64,000 bases of DNA from Eggerthella timonensis (GCF_900184265.1 NZ_FXXA01000002.1:3207983-3271982); one strand, 5' to 3'. Positions 1 through 8,874 are shown, counted from the stretch's first letter. Numbers and translations: made by a program. Notes: a model not told the origin generated them from the letters alone.

Positions 1-325
1 GCGGGTTGAAATTGACGAAGCGCGTCGTGTACGTGGACTCGGACGTGAACAGCGCGCCGATGCTGCGACCGACGATAGCGCAATGCAGGCCCTGGTACAC
101 GCCGTCAGCGGTGTACGATATCTGCTCCAAACGATACTGGTTCGATGCCATGAACTCCCATACCGCATCCATCTGCTGCGCGAGCACTTCTCCCTTCTCG
201 CGCAGCTCGTTCTCCATTTGGGCGCGATTGTTCACCGAAGTCCATCCAATATTGGCAACGAGCGACACCGCAAGCAGGCAGACGATAAGCCCCGCGAACT
301 TCGTCTTCAGCTTGATGTTCCTCAT
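1..325 (-). CDS. Partial membrane-anchored DUF3365/Tll0287-like protein (N-terminal part)
   Basis: Reading right to left from the ATG at 325, the window shows the first 108 codons; the 3' end lies outside. The protein opens with a basic N-terminus and one hydrophobic segment (about residues 10-27). An extracytoplasmic region follows, with a short helical stretch and a CAIVGRSIG segment near TADGVYQGLHC. This resembles the N-terminus of DUF3365/Tll0287-like proteins, which occur as haem-binding or sensor domains in Coriobacteriia. It lies 143 bases downstream of the FeS subunit on the same strand, so it may belong to the respiratory cluster. Family assignment is from pattern memory and moderate; a histidine kinase with the same sensory domain remains possible. 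Confidence 0.6.
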   Translation of the reverse strand, partial: MRNIKLKTKFAGLIVCLLAVSLVANIGWTSVNNRAQMENELREKGEVLAQQMDAVWEFMASNQYRLEQISYTADGVYQGLHCAIVGRSIGALFTSESTYTTRFVNFNP

Positions 326-468
326 AACGCGCCCCCGCTCGTTTCCACGCGCATGCGGACGACCGGTTCGGAGCCGTCCGTCGCGTTCCCCGCCTGACGC
401 GAGCCGCAAGCGGCGAGGAGGGAGGGATGGTACCCGCCGCTGCGGCTCTGTCGGAACGTGAAAGTCAT

Positions 469-1068
469 TTACAGCACCACCCGAACAGGATCCGGCTCCA
501 AAGCCGCAGGCTTGGGATCGACGGCGATCGACGGATTCGTCTGCGACGCATCGGGAAGCACGACGATGCTGTTCACCGCTTCAGGATGCAAGGCGCGCAG
601 CTCCTCGATCGGGCCGAACTCCAAGGCCCTCATAGGGCATGAGGCTACGCAAGCCGGACGCTCGCCGGACGCTCTCAGGAGGATGCAGGCATCGCACTTA
701 TGAGCTTTCTGAATCGACGCTATGTAGTGCGGCACTCCGTACGGGCAGGCCTTTACGCAGTATTCGCAGCCGATGCACTTTTCGTCATCGTGTTGCACCG
801 TGCCATCATCTTTGTCAACGAACGTTGCGGCGTTGGGACACACCGCGACGCACGCGGGATCGATGCAATGATTGCACGTCGCCGCATAGTGGTACCCCTT
901 TGCATTCGGGTACGAACCGACTTCATAATCGTTCACATGGCGAAACAGCACGCCGACGTCGAGATCGTTCTTATCCTTGCAAGCGATCTGGCACGTCTTG
1001 CACCCGATGCAGTTTCGCTGGTTGAAATAGAAGCCCTTGCGGACAACTTCGCTGCTATTCCGCGTCAT
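469..1068 (-). CDS. DmsB-like four-cluster ferredoxin subunit of a molybdoenzyme
   Basis: This 199-residue protein carries four cysteine clusters typical of DmsB/NrfC-type electron-transfer subunits: CIGCKTCQIAC, CNHCIDPACVAVCP, CIGCEYCVKACP and CDACILL...CVASCP. It should pass electrons between the membrane quinone pool, or a cytochrome partner, and the molybdopterin subunit encoded just upstream. A longer reading from 1113 exists, but the ATG at 1068 overlaps the upstream stop as ATGA and is preceded by GGGAGGAG, so I chose it. No signal peptide is visible; such subunits are co-exported with the Tat-signalled catalytic partner. No DmsC-type membrane anchor follows within the window. Confidence 0.9.
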   Translation of the reverse strand: MTRNSSEVVRKGFYFNQRNCIGCKTCQIACKDKNDLDVGVLFRHVNDYEVGSYPNAKGYHYAATCNHCIDPACVAVCPNAATFVDKDDGTVQHDDEKCIGCEYCVKACPYGVPHYIASIQKAHKCDACILLRASGERPACVASCPMRALEFGPIEELRALHPEAVNSIVVLPDASQTNPSIAVDPKPAALEPDPVRVVL

Positions 1069-3689
1069 CGCCGCACTCCTCCCAAATCGACCGAACGTTG
1101 CGGCTTCTCGCAATCGGGAACAAGCGGATCGCCCGCATACTTTTCGAAGGTGCAGGCATAGTTGTTGTATCCCGTCACCGCCATGCCGCTCACCACCGGG
1201 CCGCAGAGCACGTTGTCGGCACCGCCCAAGTCGTATTCCTCGCCCTCGTCAAGGTCGACCCATGAGCCATGCGGAACGCCCACCATGCCGGGCATGACCG
1301 TCTCGAGCACGCTCGCCGTACGTACGATTTTGCCGAACGCGTTGTAGACGCACACCGCATCGCCGCTGACGATGCCCTTCTCCTCCGCATCCGCCCTGCT
1401 GATGTACACGGGATTCGGCCAGGCTTCCCGCAACCATGCGACGTTGTCGAGCACGCTGTGCGAACGGCGGTAATAATGTGGGTTGTACGCCACGTATGGA
1501 TACGCCGCCTGCTCTTCCGGCGCATGGTCGCTCGAACCCGTTTCATCGCCTCCGATTGCAGAACGGTACGTTGGATACGGCTTGAAGTCGTCCGAGAAGC
1601 CGAACCCTGCAATCGCATCGGCTTTCCATTGACAGTAAATTTCCAACTTGCCCGACGCGCTTGGCAGCGGGTGGCCGTTCGGATCCTCAACGAACTCCCG
1701 ATATGCGACGAAACCGTAGCCGTCGTCTTCCCGACGCTCCACCTGATAGCAGCCGTCCGTCAAAAACGTATCCAGCGCGACGCGACCTTCTTGAGGGGAG
1801 CCCTCGCATTCCCATGCCTTCAGATCGTCTTCCGTGACCGTAACAAGCGGCTCTGGCTTTCCCTGCTCGTTTATGACCGTTGATCCGAGAATCTGATTCA
1901 TGAACTGCTGCTTTTCCGAAAGCGGGTAGACGACGCTCGGATCAAGGCCCAACGCCTTCGCCAAGCCGACCCCGATCTCCTGATCGGTCTTCGCCTCGAA
2001 CAAGGGCTCGGTCACCTGGGTATAAACAAAGAGCGCCTCCCTGTTTCCCGACGCAAAGCCGCCGACGCGCTCCCATTCGGTTGTGACCGGCAGCACGATG
2101 TCGGCATACTGCGCCTGCGTTGTGAAGAACTGGGCATTGCAGAACACGAAGTCAACCGAGCGGTGCGCCTCGATTCCCCTCATGAGGTCAGGGCTCGTCT
2201 GCAAACGCGCCGATTGCTCGTAGAAGATCGCACGAATGTCGATGTCGCGATCCTCCCCTTCGGTAAACACGTTCGCGTAGAAATCGCCGATATAGCGGTA
2301 TCGTTTCTCGAGGATGCTCTTCCATAGGACGGGACCGAGAATGCGGTCGTCGACGTTTGTTTCGATAGGCTCGAGTCCGCTTTTCCCCGCAACCACGAGC
2401 GTAGGCCCCCCGTTCGCAGCGCCGGAATGATAGGTCGAACCGCATGCGTGACCGCTCTTTCCAAAATGGCCGCCCATGGCTCCGAGCGTCATGAAGAGCT
2501 GGGGGACGTCTTCCGCATCGCGACACCTCGCGAAGCTGAAGCTATGCAGCATCATCACCTTGTTGTTTTTTCCCAGCAGTTCAGCGTACCAACGGATATC
2601 CTCGACCGGCGTTCCGCACAGGGCGCTTGCCCATTCCGCCGTCTTCGGAACGCCGTCGTACAAGCCCAGGAGATAGTCTTTGAAGTTTTCATCGAGCCGC
2701 GCATCGTCGGGCATATGCCGAGCATCGAAACCGACCGTGCAATCGTTCAGGAAATCCCAGTCCACGATGCCTCCCTGCCTTTGGTCGAGCATCACCATCT
2801 CGTAGGCAACAGCAAGCATGAACGCCGTATCGGTTCCCGCCCGCACCGGAATCCATCGCGCATCGAGCATCTGGGCCGTCGCGTTGCAACTTGGCGAGAT
2901 CATGACGAACCGCGTCCCGGCATCGCGCGCCTGGATAAAATGGTAGCAGGGCGATCCGGGCGATGCCCATGCGGGGTTACATCCCTCGAATACGATCCAA
3001 TCAGCGTGCTTCAAATCAAATCGATCGTTGGCAGACGCTGACGAACTGTCCATCAAAGGCAGGCCCAACTTTGTCGTATCGAGGCAATACGTGCCCATGG
3101 ACGTGGTGTCGGCGATGCCGCAACAGCCGCCCATGGCCTCGAGCACCCTCATCGTCGTGCTTCCTCCTCGCGAAAGCACGCTCCGAGGGCCATGTTCCCG
3201 ATATATCTTGCTCAACGCTTCAGCCACGTACTTGAAGGCCTCGTCCCAGCTGATGCGCTCCCATTCATCTCTACCGCGCAACTCGCCTTGAGGATCTTCG
3301 AGTTTCCAGTGCTTGCGTTTCATCGGATACTTCAAACGATCAGCTGCGAAACACTGTTTGCGCTGCGAATGGCCGCGAATGCAACTGCGCTGCTGAGGAT
3401 ATGCGGGGCTGTCTTCGTGGGAATCGTCTGTCTTCTGCCGCACTACGATTCCATCCCTCACGAGCGCTTTGTTCACGCAACGCCCACCGCAATTGTGCCA
3501 GCATGCAGCGCTTACCCACACGCCCTCGGAAGGCCCGCGGTCTTCCGCGCCTTCGATTGCGGTCACCCTGTTTTCGCAACCGACGAGGCCTCCCGCCGCA
3601 AGAGCGGCAGTCGCGGCAACGCTCGCCTCGATAAAGCCTCGACGGCTCATCTTCGACACGGTTCCCCTATCGTCCATGCAACTCGTCAT
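1065..3689 (-). CDS. Tat-exported molybdopterin oxidoreductase (DmsA family)
   Basis: This is an 874-residue catalytic subunit of the DMSO reductase superfamily. The N-terminus has a twin-arginine signal, SRRGFIEAS, at about residues 15-23, then an Ala/Gly-rich hydrophobic core ending in VGC. A 4Fe-4S motif CWHNCGGRC follows with a fourth Cys in QQRSCIRG. Molybdopterin-binding regions follow (for example FEGCNPAWASPG and the C-terminal YNPHYYRRSH segment). It would reduce or oxidise a small substrate outside the membrane; Eggerthellaceae carry many such paralogues with different substrates, so the substrate cannot be read from sequence. The ATG at 3689 has a GGGGGAGGGAG ribosome site. It is translationally coupled to the FeS subunit by ATGA. 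Confidence 0.92.
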   Translation of the reverse strand: MTSCMDDRGTVSKMSRRGFIEASVAATAALAAGGLVGCENRVTAIEGAEDRGPSEGVWVSAACWHNCGGRCVNKALVRDGIVVRQKTDDSHEDSPAYPQQRSCIRGHSQRKQCFAADRLKYPMKRKHWKLEDPQGELRGRDEWERISWDEAFKYVAEALSKIYREHGPRSVLSRGGSTTMRVLEAMGGCCGIADTTSMGTYCLDTTKLGLPLMDSSSASANDRFDLKHADWIVFEGCNPAWASPGSPCYHFIQARDAGTRFVMISPSCNATAQMLDARWIPVRAGTDTAFMLAVAYEMVMLDQRQGGIVDWDFLNDCTVGFDARHMPDDARLDENFKDYLLGLYDGVPKTAEWASALCGTPVEDIRWYAELLGKNNKVMMLHSFSFARCRDAEDVPQLFMTLGAMGGHFGKSGHACGSTYHSGAANGGPTLVVAGKSGLEPIETNVDDRILGPVLWKSILEKRYRYIGDFYANVFTEGEDRDIDIRAIFYEQSARLQTSPDLMRGIEAHRSVDFVFCNAQFFTTQAQYADIVLPVTTEWERVGGFASGNREALFVYTQVTEPLFEAKTDQEIGVGLAKALGLDPSVVYPLSEKQQFMNQILGSTVINEQGKPEPLVTVTEDDLKAWECEGSPQEGRVALDTFLTDGCYQVERREDDGYGFVAYREFVEDPNGHPLPSASGKLEIYCQWKADAIAGFGFSDDFKPYPTYRSAIGGDETGSSDHAPEEQAAYPYVAYNPHYYRRSHSVLDNVAWLREAWPNPVYISRADAEEKGIVSGDAVCVYNAFGKIVRTASVLETVMPGMVGVPHGSWVDLDEGEEYDLGGADNVLCGPVVSGMAVTGYNNYACTFEKYAGDPLVPDCEKPQRSVDLGGVRR

Positions 3690-3853
3690 TCTCCCTCCCC
3701 CTTATCGTATCCCCCCAGGAGTAGCTTTTTCGAGTCTGCTACTAGGGTAAAAATCCCCAACGTTAATTGCCATGTTCCAAAGATTGAGACTTTCTTACTA
3801 GAATCTTTCCAAATTCTTAACGAGCAAGAAAATCCAAAGGCCCCTCCCTTCCA

Positions 3854-3874
3854 GCCAAGTGTAAAACACTTGGC
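3854..3874. promoter_or_regulatory. Perfect 9-bp dyad upstream of molybdoenzyme operon
   Basis: GCCAAGTGT and ACACTTGGC are separated by three bases, about 165 bases before the molybdoenzyme start. The spacing and symmetry suit a dimeric regulator operator. A CTTCTT run follows on the plus strand, so a weak terminator is an alternative. Confidence 0.4.
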
Positions 3875-3906
3875 CTTCTTCGCCCCTGACGTCTCATTAC
3901 GGAAAG

Positions 3907-3930
3907 AACCCCCGGCATTTGCCAGGGGTT
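3907..3930 (-). terminator. Terminator-like hairpin
   Basis: AACCCC-c-GGCA pairs with TGCC-a-GGGGTT across a two-base loop. On the minus strand it is followed by TTCTTTCC, a poor U-tract. It would close any transcript from the 3931-4356 segment. Confidence 0.45.
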
Positions 3931-4356
3931 CTCTCGCGCATCGAACGCCGCTTTTGCGTGCTATCACTCGTCTGTCAGCCTGAGGATGTCTCCGAGTTCG
4001 CGATCCGACGCGCGGAAGCGCTGTGCGCGCGTACCTCCTTTCGCATGCACCGAAACACGGTCGTATATGTGGCAGAATCGGGTTTTTGGCAATCCAGGGA
4101 CGTCCGGGATAGGCGTTTCCGAACTGCCAGAAACTGCGAACTGGGGTTTTGCCGAAGATGCCGTGCGCAAAAGGATGAGAAGATTGCCAAAACGGGCATT
4201 TTGCATCATATCCCATCCCATGCTGTTGCACCGAAAAGCAGGAAGCGCCGCGGCTGGTGCCGTACAGGGTCCTCCGGCTCCAACGGCCCGCGCCGCATAG
4301 GCTCCTTCGACTTCGGCGGCTGACGCCGCCTCCGCTCAGGGTGACGCTCTCACGAA

Positions 4357-4384
4357 AAAGCCCCCGGCGGATGCCGAGGGCTTT
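4357..4384 (-). terminator. Intrinsic terminator of PFOR gene
   Basis: An AAAGCCC-c-CGGC stem pairs with GCCG-a-GGGCTTT over a four-base loop, 28 bases after the PFOR stop. On the minus strand it is followed by a run of five U. Confidence 0.8.
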
Positions 4385-4412
4385 CAACGTGCGGTGCTCT
4401 CAGGGGTTCGGC

Positions 4413-7400
4413 TTACGCTTCTGCGTAGACGTCCTTGAGCTTGAGCAGGTGCTCGTAGCGCTCCATAGCAGCCTTCTCGTTGCGCTCGAACAGCTCGCCG
4501 GCGCGCTCGGGGAACTCGCGGGTCAGACGGCTGTAGCGGGCCTCGTTCATGAGGAACTCCTGGTAGCCGCCCGACGGCTCCTTGGAGTCGAGCGTGAACT
4601 TCTTGCCCGCCTCGGCGGCCGGGTTGAAGCGGAACAGGTTCCAGTAGCCGCAGTCGACGGCCTTCTTCATCTCGTCCTGGCAGTTCGCCATGCCGCCCTT
4701 GATGGAGTGCATCTCGCACGGCGAGTAGCCGATGATGAGCGACGGTCCGGGATACGCCTCGGCCTCGGCGATGGCCTTGATGGTCTGGGCCGGCTTGGCG
4801 CCCATGGCAACCTGCGCCACGTACACGTAGCCGTAGCTCATCGCGATCTCGGTGAGGCTCTTCTTCTTGATGTCCTTGCCGGCGGCGGCGAACTGGGCAA
4901 CCTGGCCGATGTTGGACGCCTTCGACGCCTGACCGCCCGTGTTCGAGTACACTTCGGTGTCGAACACGAACACGTTGACGTCCTCGCCGGAAGCCAGCAC
5001 ATGGTCGAGACCGCCGTAGCCGATGTCGTAGGCCCAACCGTCGCCGCCGAAGATCCAGACGGACTTCTTGGTCAGGTACTCCTTGTTCTCGAGGATGGCA
5101 GCCGCCAGCTTGTTGCCCTCGGCGATCTGCTCGAGCGCCTCGATGTACGCGTCGGCGGCAGCCTTGCTGCCCTCGGCGTCGTTGCGGGCGTCCACCCATG
5201 CCTGCGCGACGGACTTCACGGCCTCGTCGACGTCGGTCGCCAACAGCGCCTCGGTGTCGGCCAGCAGCTTGGCGCGCACCGCTTCGTGACCCAGCAGCAT
5301 GCCCAAGCCGTGCTCGGCGTTGTCCTCGAACAGCGAGTTCGACCACGCCGGGCCGTGGCCCTCGGCGTTCACCGTGTACGGCGACGTTGCAGCCGGACCG
5401 CCCCAGATGGACGAGCAACCGGTGGCGTTCGTGATGTACATGCGATCGCCGAACAGCTGGGTGACCAGCTTCGCGTACGCCGTCTCGGCGCAGCCGGCGC
5501 AGGCACCGGAGAACTCAAGCAACGGCTGCTTGAACTGGCTGCCCTTGACCGTGGCGTCCTCGAGCGCGGGCTTGTCGGACACGTTGTCCACGCAGTAGTC
5601 GAACACCTCCTGCTGCGCGAGCTGGCTTTCCGTGGGCACCATCGACAGCGAGTCGGACGGGCACACGTTCACGCACACGCCGCAGCCCATGCAGTCGAGC
5701 GGCGACACGGCCAGCGTGTACTGCAGGCCGGCAGCGGCCTTGCCTTTCGCCGGCACCATGACGGTGGCGGCAGGGGCAGCGGCGGCCTCTTCCTCGGTGA
5801 GGGCGAACGGGCGGATGGTGGCATGCGGGCACACGAACGCGCACTGGTTGCACTGGATGCAGGTGGCGGCGTCCCAAGCCGGCACGCTCACGGCGACGCC
5901 GCGCTTCTCGTAGGCGGCCGCGCCCTGCTCGAACTGGCCGTCGGCGTGGTCGAGGAACGCGGACACCGGCAGGCGGTCGCCGTCCATGCGGCCGACCGGC
6001 TCCATGATGTCGCGCACCATCTTCACCACTTCAGAGCGGCCCTCGAGCACGGGAGCCTCGCCCTCGTCCACGGCGTTTGCCCAACTTGCGGGCACTTCCA
6101 CCTGCACGAACGCCGTAGCGCCCGCATCGATGGCGCGGTGGTTCATGTCGACGACGTCCTGGCCCTTCTTCAGGTAGGACTTCGTGGCGGCGTCTTTCAT
6201 GTACTGGAGCGCCTCGTCCTGCGGGATCACGTTCGCCAGCGTGAAGAACGCCGACTGCAGGATGGTGTTCGTGCGCTTGCCCATGCCGATCTCGCGGGCG
6301 AGGTCGATGGCGTTGATGGTGTACAGCTTGATGTCGTTGTTGGCGATGTAGCGCTTCGCCTCGGCGTTGAGGTGGTGCTCAAGCTCCTCGGGGCTCCACT
6401 GGCAGTTGATCATGAACGCGCCGCCCGGCTTCACGTCGTTCACCATGCGGAAGCCCTTGGTGACGTAGGAGGGGTTGTGGCAGGCCACGAAGTCGGCCTT
6501 GTTCACGTAGTAGGTGCTGCGGATGGGCGAGTCGCCGAAGCGCAAGTGGCTGATGGTCACGCCGCCCGTCTTCTTCGAGTCGTACTGGAAGTAGGCCTGC
6601 ACGTACTTGTCGGTGTGGTCGCCGATGATCTTGATGGAGTTCTTGTTCGCGCCCACGGTGCCGTCGCCGCCGAGACCCCAGAACTTGCACTCGATGGTGC
6701 CCTCGGCCGCGGTGTTCGGGCTGTTCGGATCTTCGGGCAGCGACAGGTTCGTCACGTCGTCGACGATGCCGACGGTGAACTCGCGCGCCGGCGCGTCCTT
6801 CTCGAGCTCCTGGTAGATGGCGAACACCGAAGACGGCGGGGTGTCCTTCGACGCCAGGCCGTAGCGGCCGCCCACCACCGTGAGGTCGCTTCGGCCCTCG
6901 TGCGCGAGCGCGTTGATGACGTCCATGTACAGAGGCTCGCCGAGCGCGCCCGGCTCCTTCGTGCGATCCATGACGGCGATCTTCTTCGCCGTCGCGGGCA
7001 ACGCCGCCATGAACTTCTCGGACACGAACGGACGGTACAGGCGCACCTTCACGAGGCCCACCTTCTGGCCCTGCGCGTTGAGGTAGTCGACGACCTCTTC
7101 GACCACGTCGCAGAACGAGCCCATGGCCACGATCACGCGGTCGGCGTCCGCGGCGCCGTAGTAGTTGAACAGCTCGTAGTTCGTGCCCAGCTTGGCGTTC
7201 ACCTGGTGCATGTAGTCCTCGACCACCGCGGGAAGCGCGTCGTACACGCCGTTGCACGCCTCGCGATGCTGGAAGAAGATGTCGCCGTTCTCATGGCTGC
7301 CGCGCATGGCCGGACGCTCGGGGTTCAGCGCGTGGTCGCGGAATTCGCTCACGGCCTCCATGTCGCACATGTCGGCGAGGTCCTCGTAGTCCCACACGGC

Positions 7401-7949
7401 GATCTTCTGCACTTCGTGCGAGGTGCGGAAGCCGTCGAAGAAGTTGATGAAGGGGATGCGGCCCTTGATGGCGGACAGGTGCGCCACGGCGGACAGGTCC
7501 ATGACCTCCTGCACGTTCGTCTCGGCGAGCATGGCGAAGCCCGTCTGGCGGCACGCCATGACGTCGGAGTGGTCGCCGAAGATGGACAGCGCCTGGGTGG
7601 CCAGCGTGCGTGCGCTCACGTGGAACACGCACGGCAGCTGCTCGGCGGCCATCTTGTACATGTTGGGGATCATGAGGAGCAGGCCCTGGGAGGCGGTGTA
7701 GGTGGTGGTCAGCGCGCCGGCGGCCAGCGAGCCGTGCACCGCGCCCGCGGCGCCGCCCTCGGACTGCATCTCGCACACTTTCACCGTGGTGCCGAAGATG
7801 TTCTTCTTTCCTGCGGCAGACCACTGATCCACCAAGTCGGCCATAGGGCTCGACGGGGTGATGGGATAAATGCCCGCCACCTCGGTAAACGCATAGGAGA
7901 CGTACGCGGCGGCGTTGTTGCCGTCCATAGATTTGAATTCTCTCGTCAT
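4413..7949 (-). CDS. nifJ: Pyruvate:ferredoxin (flavodoxin) oxidoreductase, single-chain
   Basis: This 1178-residue enzyme oxidises pyruvate with CoA to acetyl-CoA and CO2, passing electrons to ferredoxin or flavodoxin; it is cytoplasmic and central to anaerobic energy metabolism. Domain order matches the homodimeric family. It has an N-terminal domain with YPITPSSPMAD, a transketolase-like domain II, and a gamma domain with GLGGDGTVGANK. An 8Fe ferredoxin insert follows (CIQCNQCAFVCP and CMGCGVCVNVCP). A C-terminal thiamine-diphosphate domain has GGDGWAYDIGYGG and NTGGQAS. A reading from 7991 is open, but the ATG at 7949 follows AAGGAGAGGAAT and starts the family's usual N-terminus. Monocistronic, with its own terminator. 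Confidence 0.97.
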   Translation of the reverse strand: MTREFKSMDGNNAAAYVSYAFTEVAGIYPITPSSPMADLVDQWSAAGKKNIFGTTVKVCEMQSEGGAAGAVHGSLAAGALTTTYTASQGLLLMIPNMYKMAAEQLPCVFHVSARTLATQALSIFGDHSDVMACRQTGFAMLAETNVQEVMDLSAVAHLSAIKGRIPFINFFDGFRTSHEVQKIAVWDYEDLADMCDMEAVSEFRDHALNPERPAMRGSHENGDIFFQHREACNGVYDALPAVVEDYMHQVNAKLGTNYELFNYYGAADADRVIVAMGSFCDVVEEVVDYLNAQGQKVGLVKVRLYRPFVSEKFMAALPATAKKIAVMDRTKEPGALGEPLYMDVINALAHEGRSDLTVVGGRYGLASKDTPPSSVFAIYQELEKDAPAREFTVGIVDDVTNLSLPEDPNSPNTAAEGTIECKFWGLGGDGTVGANKNSIKIIGDHTDKYVQAYFQYDSKKTGGVTISHLRFGDSPIRSTYYVNKADFVACHNPSYVTKGFRMVNDVKPGGAFMINCQWSPEELEHHLNAEAKRYIANNDIKLYTINAIDLAREIGMGKRTNTILQSAFFTLANVIPQDEALQYMKDAATKSYLKKGQDVVDMNHRAIDAGATAFVQVEVPASWANAVDEGEAPVLEGRSEVVKMVRDIMEPVGRMDGDRLPVSAFLDHADGQFEQGAAAYEKRGVAVSVPAWDAATCIQCNQCAFVCPHATIRPFALTEEEAAAAPAATVMVPAKGKAAAGLQYTLAVSPLDCMGCGVCVNVCPSDSLSMVPTESQLAQQEVFDYCVDNVSDKPALEDATVKGSQFKQPLLEFSGACAGCAETAYAKLVTQLFGDRMYITNATGCSSIWGGPAATSPYTVNAEGHGPAWSNSLFEDNAEHGLGMLLGHEAVRAKLLADTEALLATDVDEAVKSVAQAWVDARNDAEGSKAAADAYIEALEQIAEGNKLAAAILENKEYLTKKSVWIFGGDGWAYDIGYGGLDHVLASGEDVNVFVFDTEVYSNTGGQASKASNIGQVAQFAAAGKDIKKKSLTEIAMSYGYVYVAQVAMGAKPAQTIKAIAEAEAYPGPSLIIGYSPCEMHSIKGGMANCQDEMKKAVDCGYWNLFRFNPAAEAGKKFTLDSKEPSGGYQEFLMNEARYSRLTREFPERAGELFERNEKAAMERYEHLLKLKDVYAEA

Positions 7950-8132
7950 ATTCCTCTCCTTCGAAGGGGATGCTCGCCCGACCGAGCGCATCGGGGCCCC
8001 GACCTTCTCCTCTAGCTCAGATTGCTTCGCTTGACAGAATACACGGCATTCATGATACCAGCCCGAATTCGCGTTGCGGTACGGGGAATACGACGGGCGG
8101 CACGTCGCGGTCGCCCGCGTCGGTAGACGGCG

Positions 8133-8213
8133 GAGGCTCGCGCCGAAGGGGTCTGCTGCTCAAACAGTCCTGCTCGCGCGAAACTCGCTGCAGACCCCTT
8201 CGGCGCGAGCCTC
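8133..8213. repeat. Perfect 24-bp inverted repeat after vsr
   Basis: The arms at 8133-8156 and 8190-8213 are exact reverse complements and enclose a 33-base loop. The second arm ends three bases before the vsr stop codon on the opposite strand. There is no U-tract, so it is more than a simple terminator. It could be a REP-like palindrome or an mRNA-stabilising structure. The rest of 7950-8132 shows only the PFOR 5' region. Confidence 0.8.
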
Positions 8214-8216
8214 TCG

Positions 8217-8465
8217 CTAGATGCCCTTGAGTTCCTTCCCCAACTCCTCGGCGAGCACAGGCAAGAGCTCGGCCATCGTCTCGTCGATCGTCTTCTTCTT
8301 GAGCTGGCACTCCCAGATCACATGGACGGTCCAGCCGAGCTCCTCGAGCGCGGCCCGGCTGCGCTCGTCCCGCTCGACATTGCGCTCGAACTTCACCACC
8401 CAGTACTCCACATTGCGCTTCGGCATGCTGGGCTTGCACCGCGGGCAGCGATGCCAGAAGCACCC
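8217..8465 (-). pseudogene. vsr: vsr 3' fragment (very-short-patch repair endonuclease, C-terminal half)
   Basis: From the tryptophan of CFWHRCPRC onward this encodes about 79 residues typical of Vsr C-terminal halves. They include the catalytic-region His, Cys ligands, the segment KFERNVERDERSRAALEELGW, and the WECQL strand. Vsr nicks beside T:G mismatches that arise by deamination of 5-methylcytosine. The 5' half lies at 47427-47759 beyond a prophage. Joined through the shared GAAGCACCC, the two halves restore VNGCFWHRC in frame and a protein of about 190 residues, with roughly 50 residues more than usual at the N-terminus. The open frame continues leftward into phage DNA to an ATG at 8486, but that start is created by the insertion. 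Confidence 0.93.
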
Positions 8466-8489
8466 ATGTTTAGATTGATGATACATGTC
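8457..8489. other. attL with shared core GAAGCACCC
   Basis: The core is at 8457-8465. It is followed by seven bases and then the phage arm GATTGATGATACATGTC (8473-8489). This arm is the reverse complement, with one mismatch, of the arm GACATGTATCACCAATC at attR. In the rejoined attP the two arms are separated by 16 bases and the centre of symmetry falls on the CC that ends the core (8464-8465), the expected crossover dinucleotide of a serine integrase. Confidence 0.9.
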
Positions 8490-8494
8490 GTCTA

Positions 8495-8755
8495 TCAGTC
8501 AATTAAACTGGCAGCAACCGCAAGGTCATCCCAGCATTTAGCAATCAGTTTAGGTGCTGCTGATTTTACCAGATCAATACATGGATCGGGAACGTCGATC
8601 TCGTCGTGCGCTACCAGGTCAAGACCAAGCGCGCATAGTCCGACGATCCCAGCACACTGGTTGACGATTTCACTTGCTCCACGCAGCGCCCGGTCTGTAC
8701 CAGGTGCCTCATCGGCAAAATCAGAAGCGTCACACAGAGCCAATGCATTTCCCAT
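8495..8755 (-). CDS. Hypothetical phage protein at left end
   Basis: This 86-residue acidic, mostly helical protein of unknown function starts six bases inside the left attachment arm. The ATG at 8755 is preceded by AGAGGGGAGATACCACC, a plausible ribosome site with slightly long spacing. It has Cys residues and an ALALCDASDF start, but I recognise no family. It lies on the strand opposite to the adjacent plus-strand cassette array and is the only minus-strand gene left of 12463. Confidence 0.6.
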   Translation of the reverse strand: MGNALALCDASDFADEAPGTDRALRGASEIVNQCAGIVGLCALGLDLVAHDEIDVPDPCIDLVKSAAPKLIAKCWDDLAVAASLID

Positions 8756-8874
8756 GGTGGTATCTCCCCTCTTGAGCGCAACGATCTTGTCAGCCTTGCA
8801 GCCGAATGCGATGAAAGCTCATAGATTTTCAGCGTTTCCCCGTTGTTCCTCTAGCCATCTATGGTAGCGTGAGA

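Larger units (their letters stand above)
3690..4356. other. Long non-coding stretch between molybdoenzyme and PFOR
   Basis: About 670 bases hold no convincing protein gene; open frames here lack ribosome sites and family-like sequence. The part next to the molybdoenzyme start (3700-3870) is AT-richer and presumably holds its promoter. The part at 3931-4356 is bounded by two terminator-like hairpins. It has an AAAGGAGGT motif on the minus strand (about 4036-4044) without a start codon at the right distance. It also has an inverted repeat, GTTTTTGGCAATC at 4082-4094 against GATTGCCAAAAC at 4182-4193. It may hold a decayed gene or a small RNA. Confidence 0.5.

Noticed and set aside
3686-4387. 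Long minus-strand open frame before the molybdoenzyme
   Set aside because: It crosses two terminator hairpins, has no ribosome site and no family-like sequence; GC-rich DNA keeps frames open by chance.
4257-8015. Very long plus-strand open frame opposite PFOR
   Set aside because: Antisense shadow; its sequence is low-complexity His/Val/Arg/Leu and PFOR on the other strand is certain.
8050-8463. Longer minus-strand frame through the vsr fragment
   Set aside because: It reads the long inverted repeat and the wrong frame of vsr; the Vsr motifs are in the other frame.
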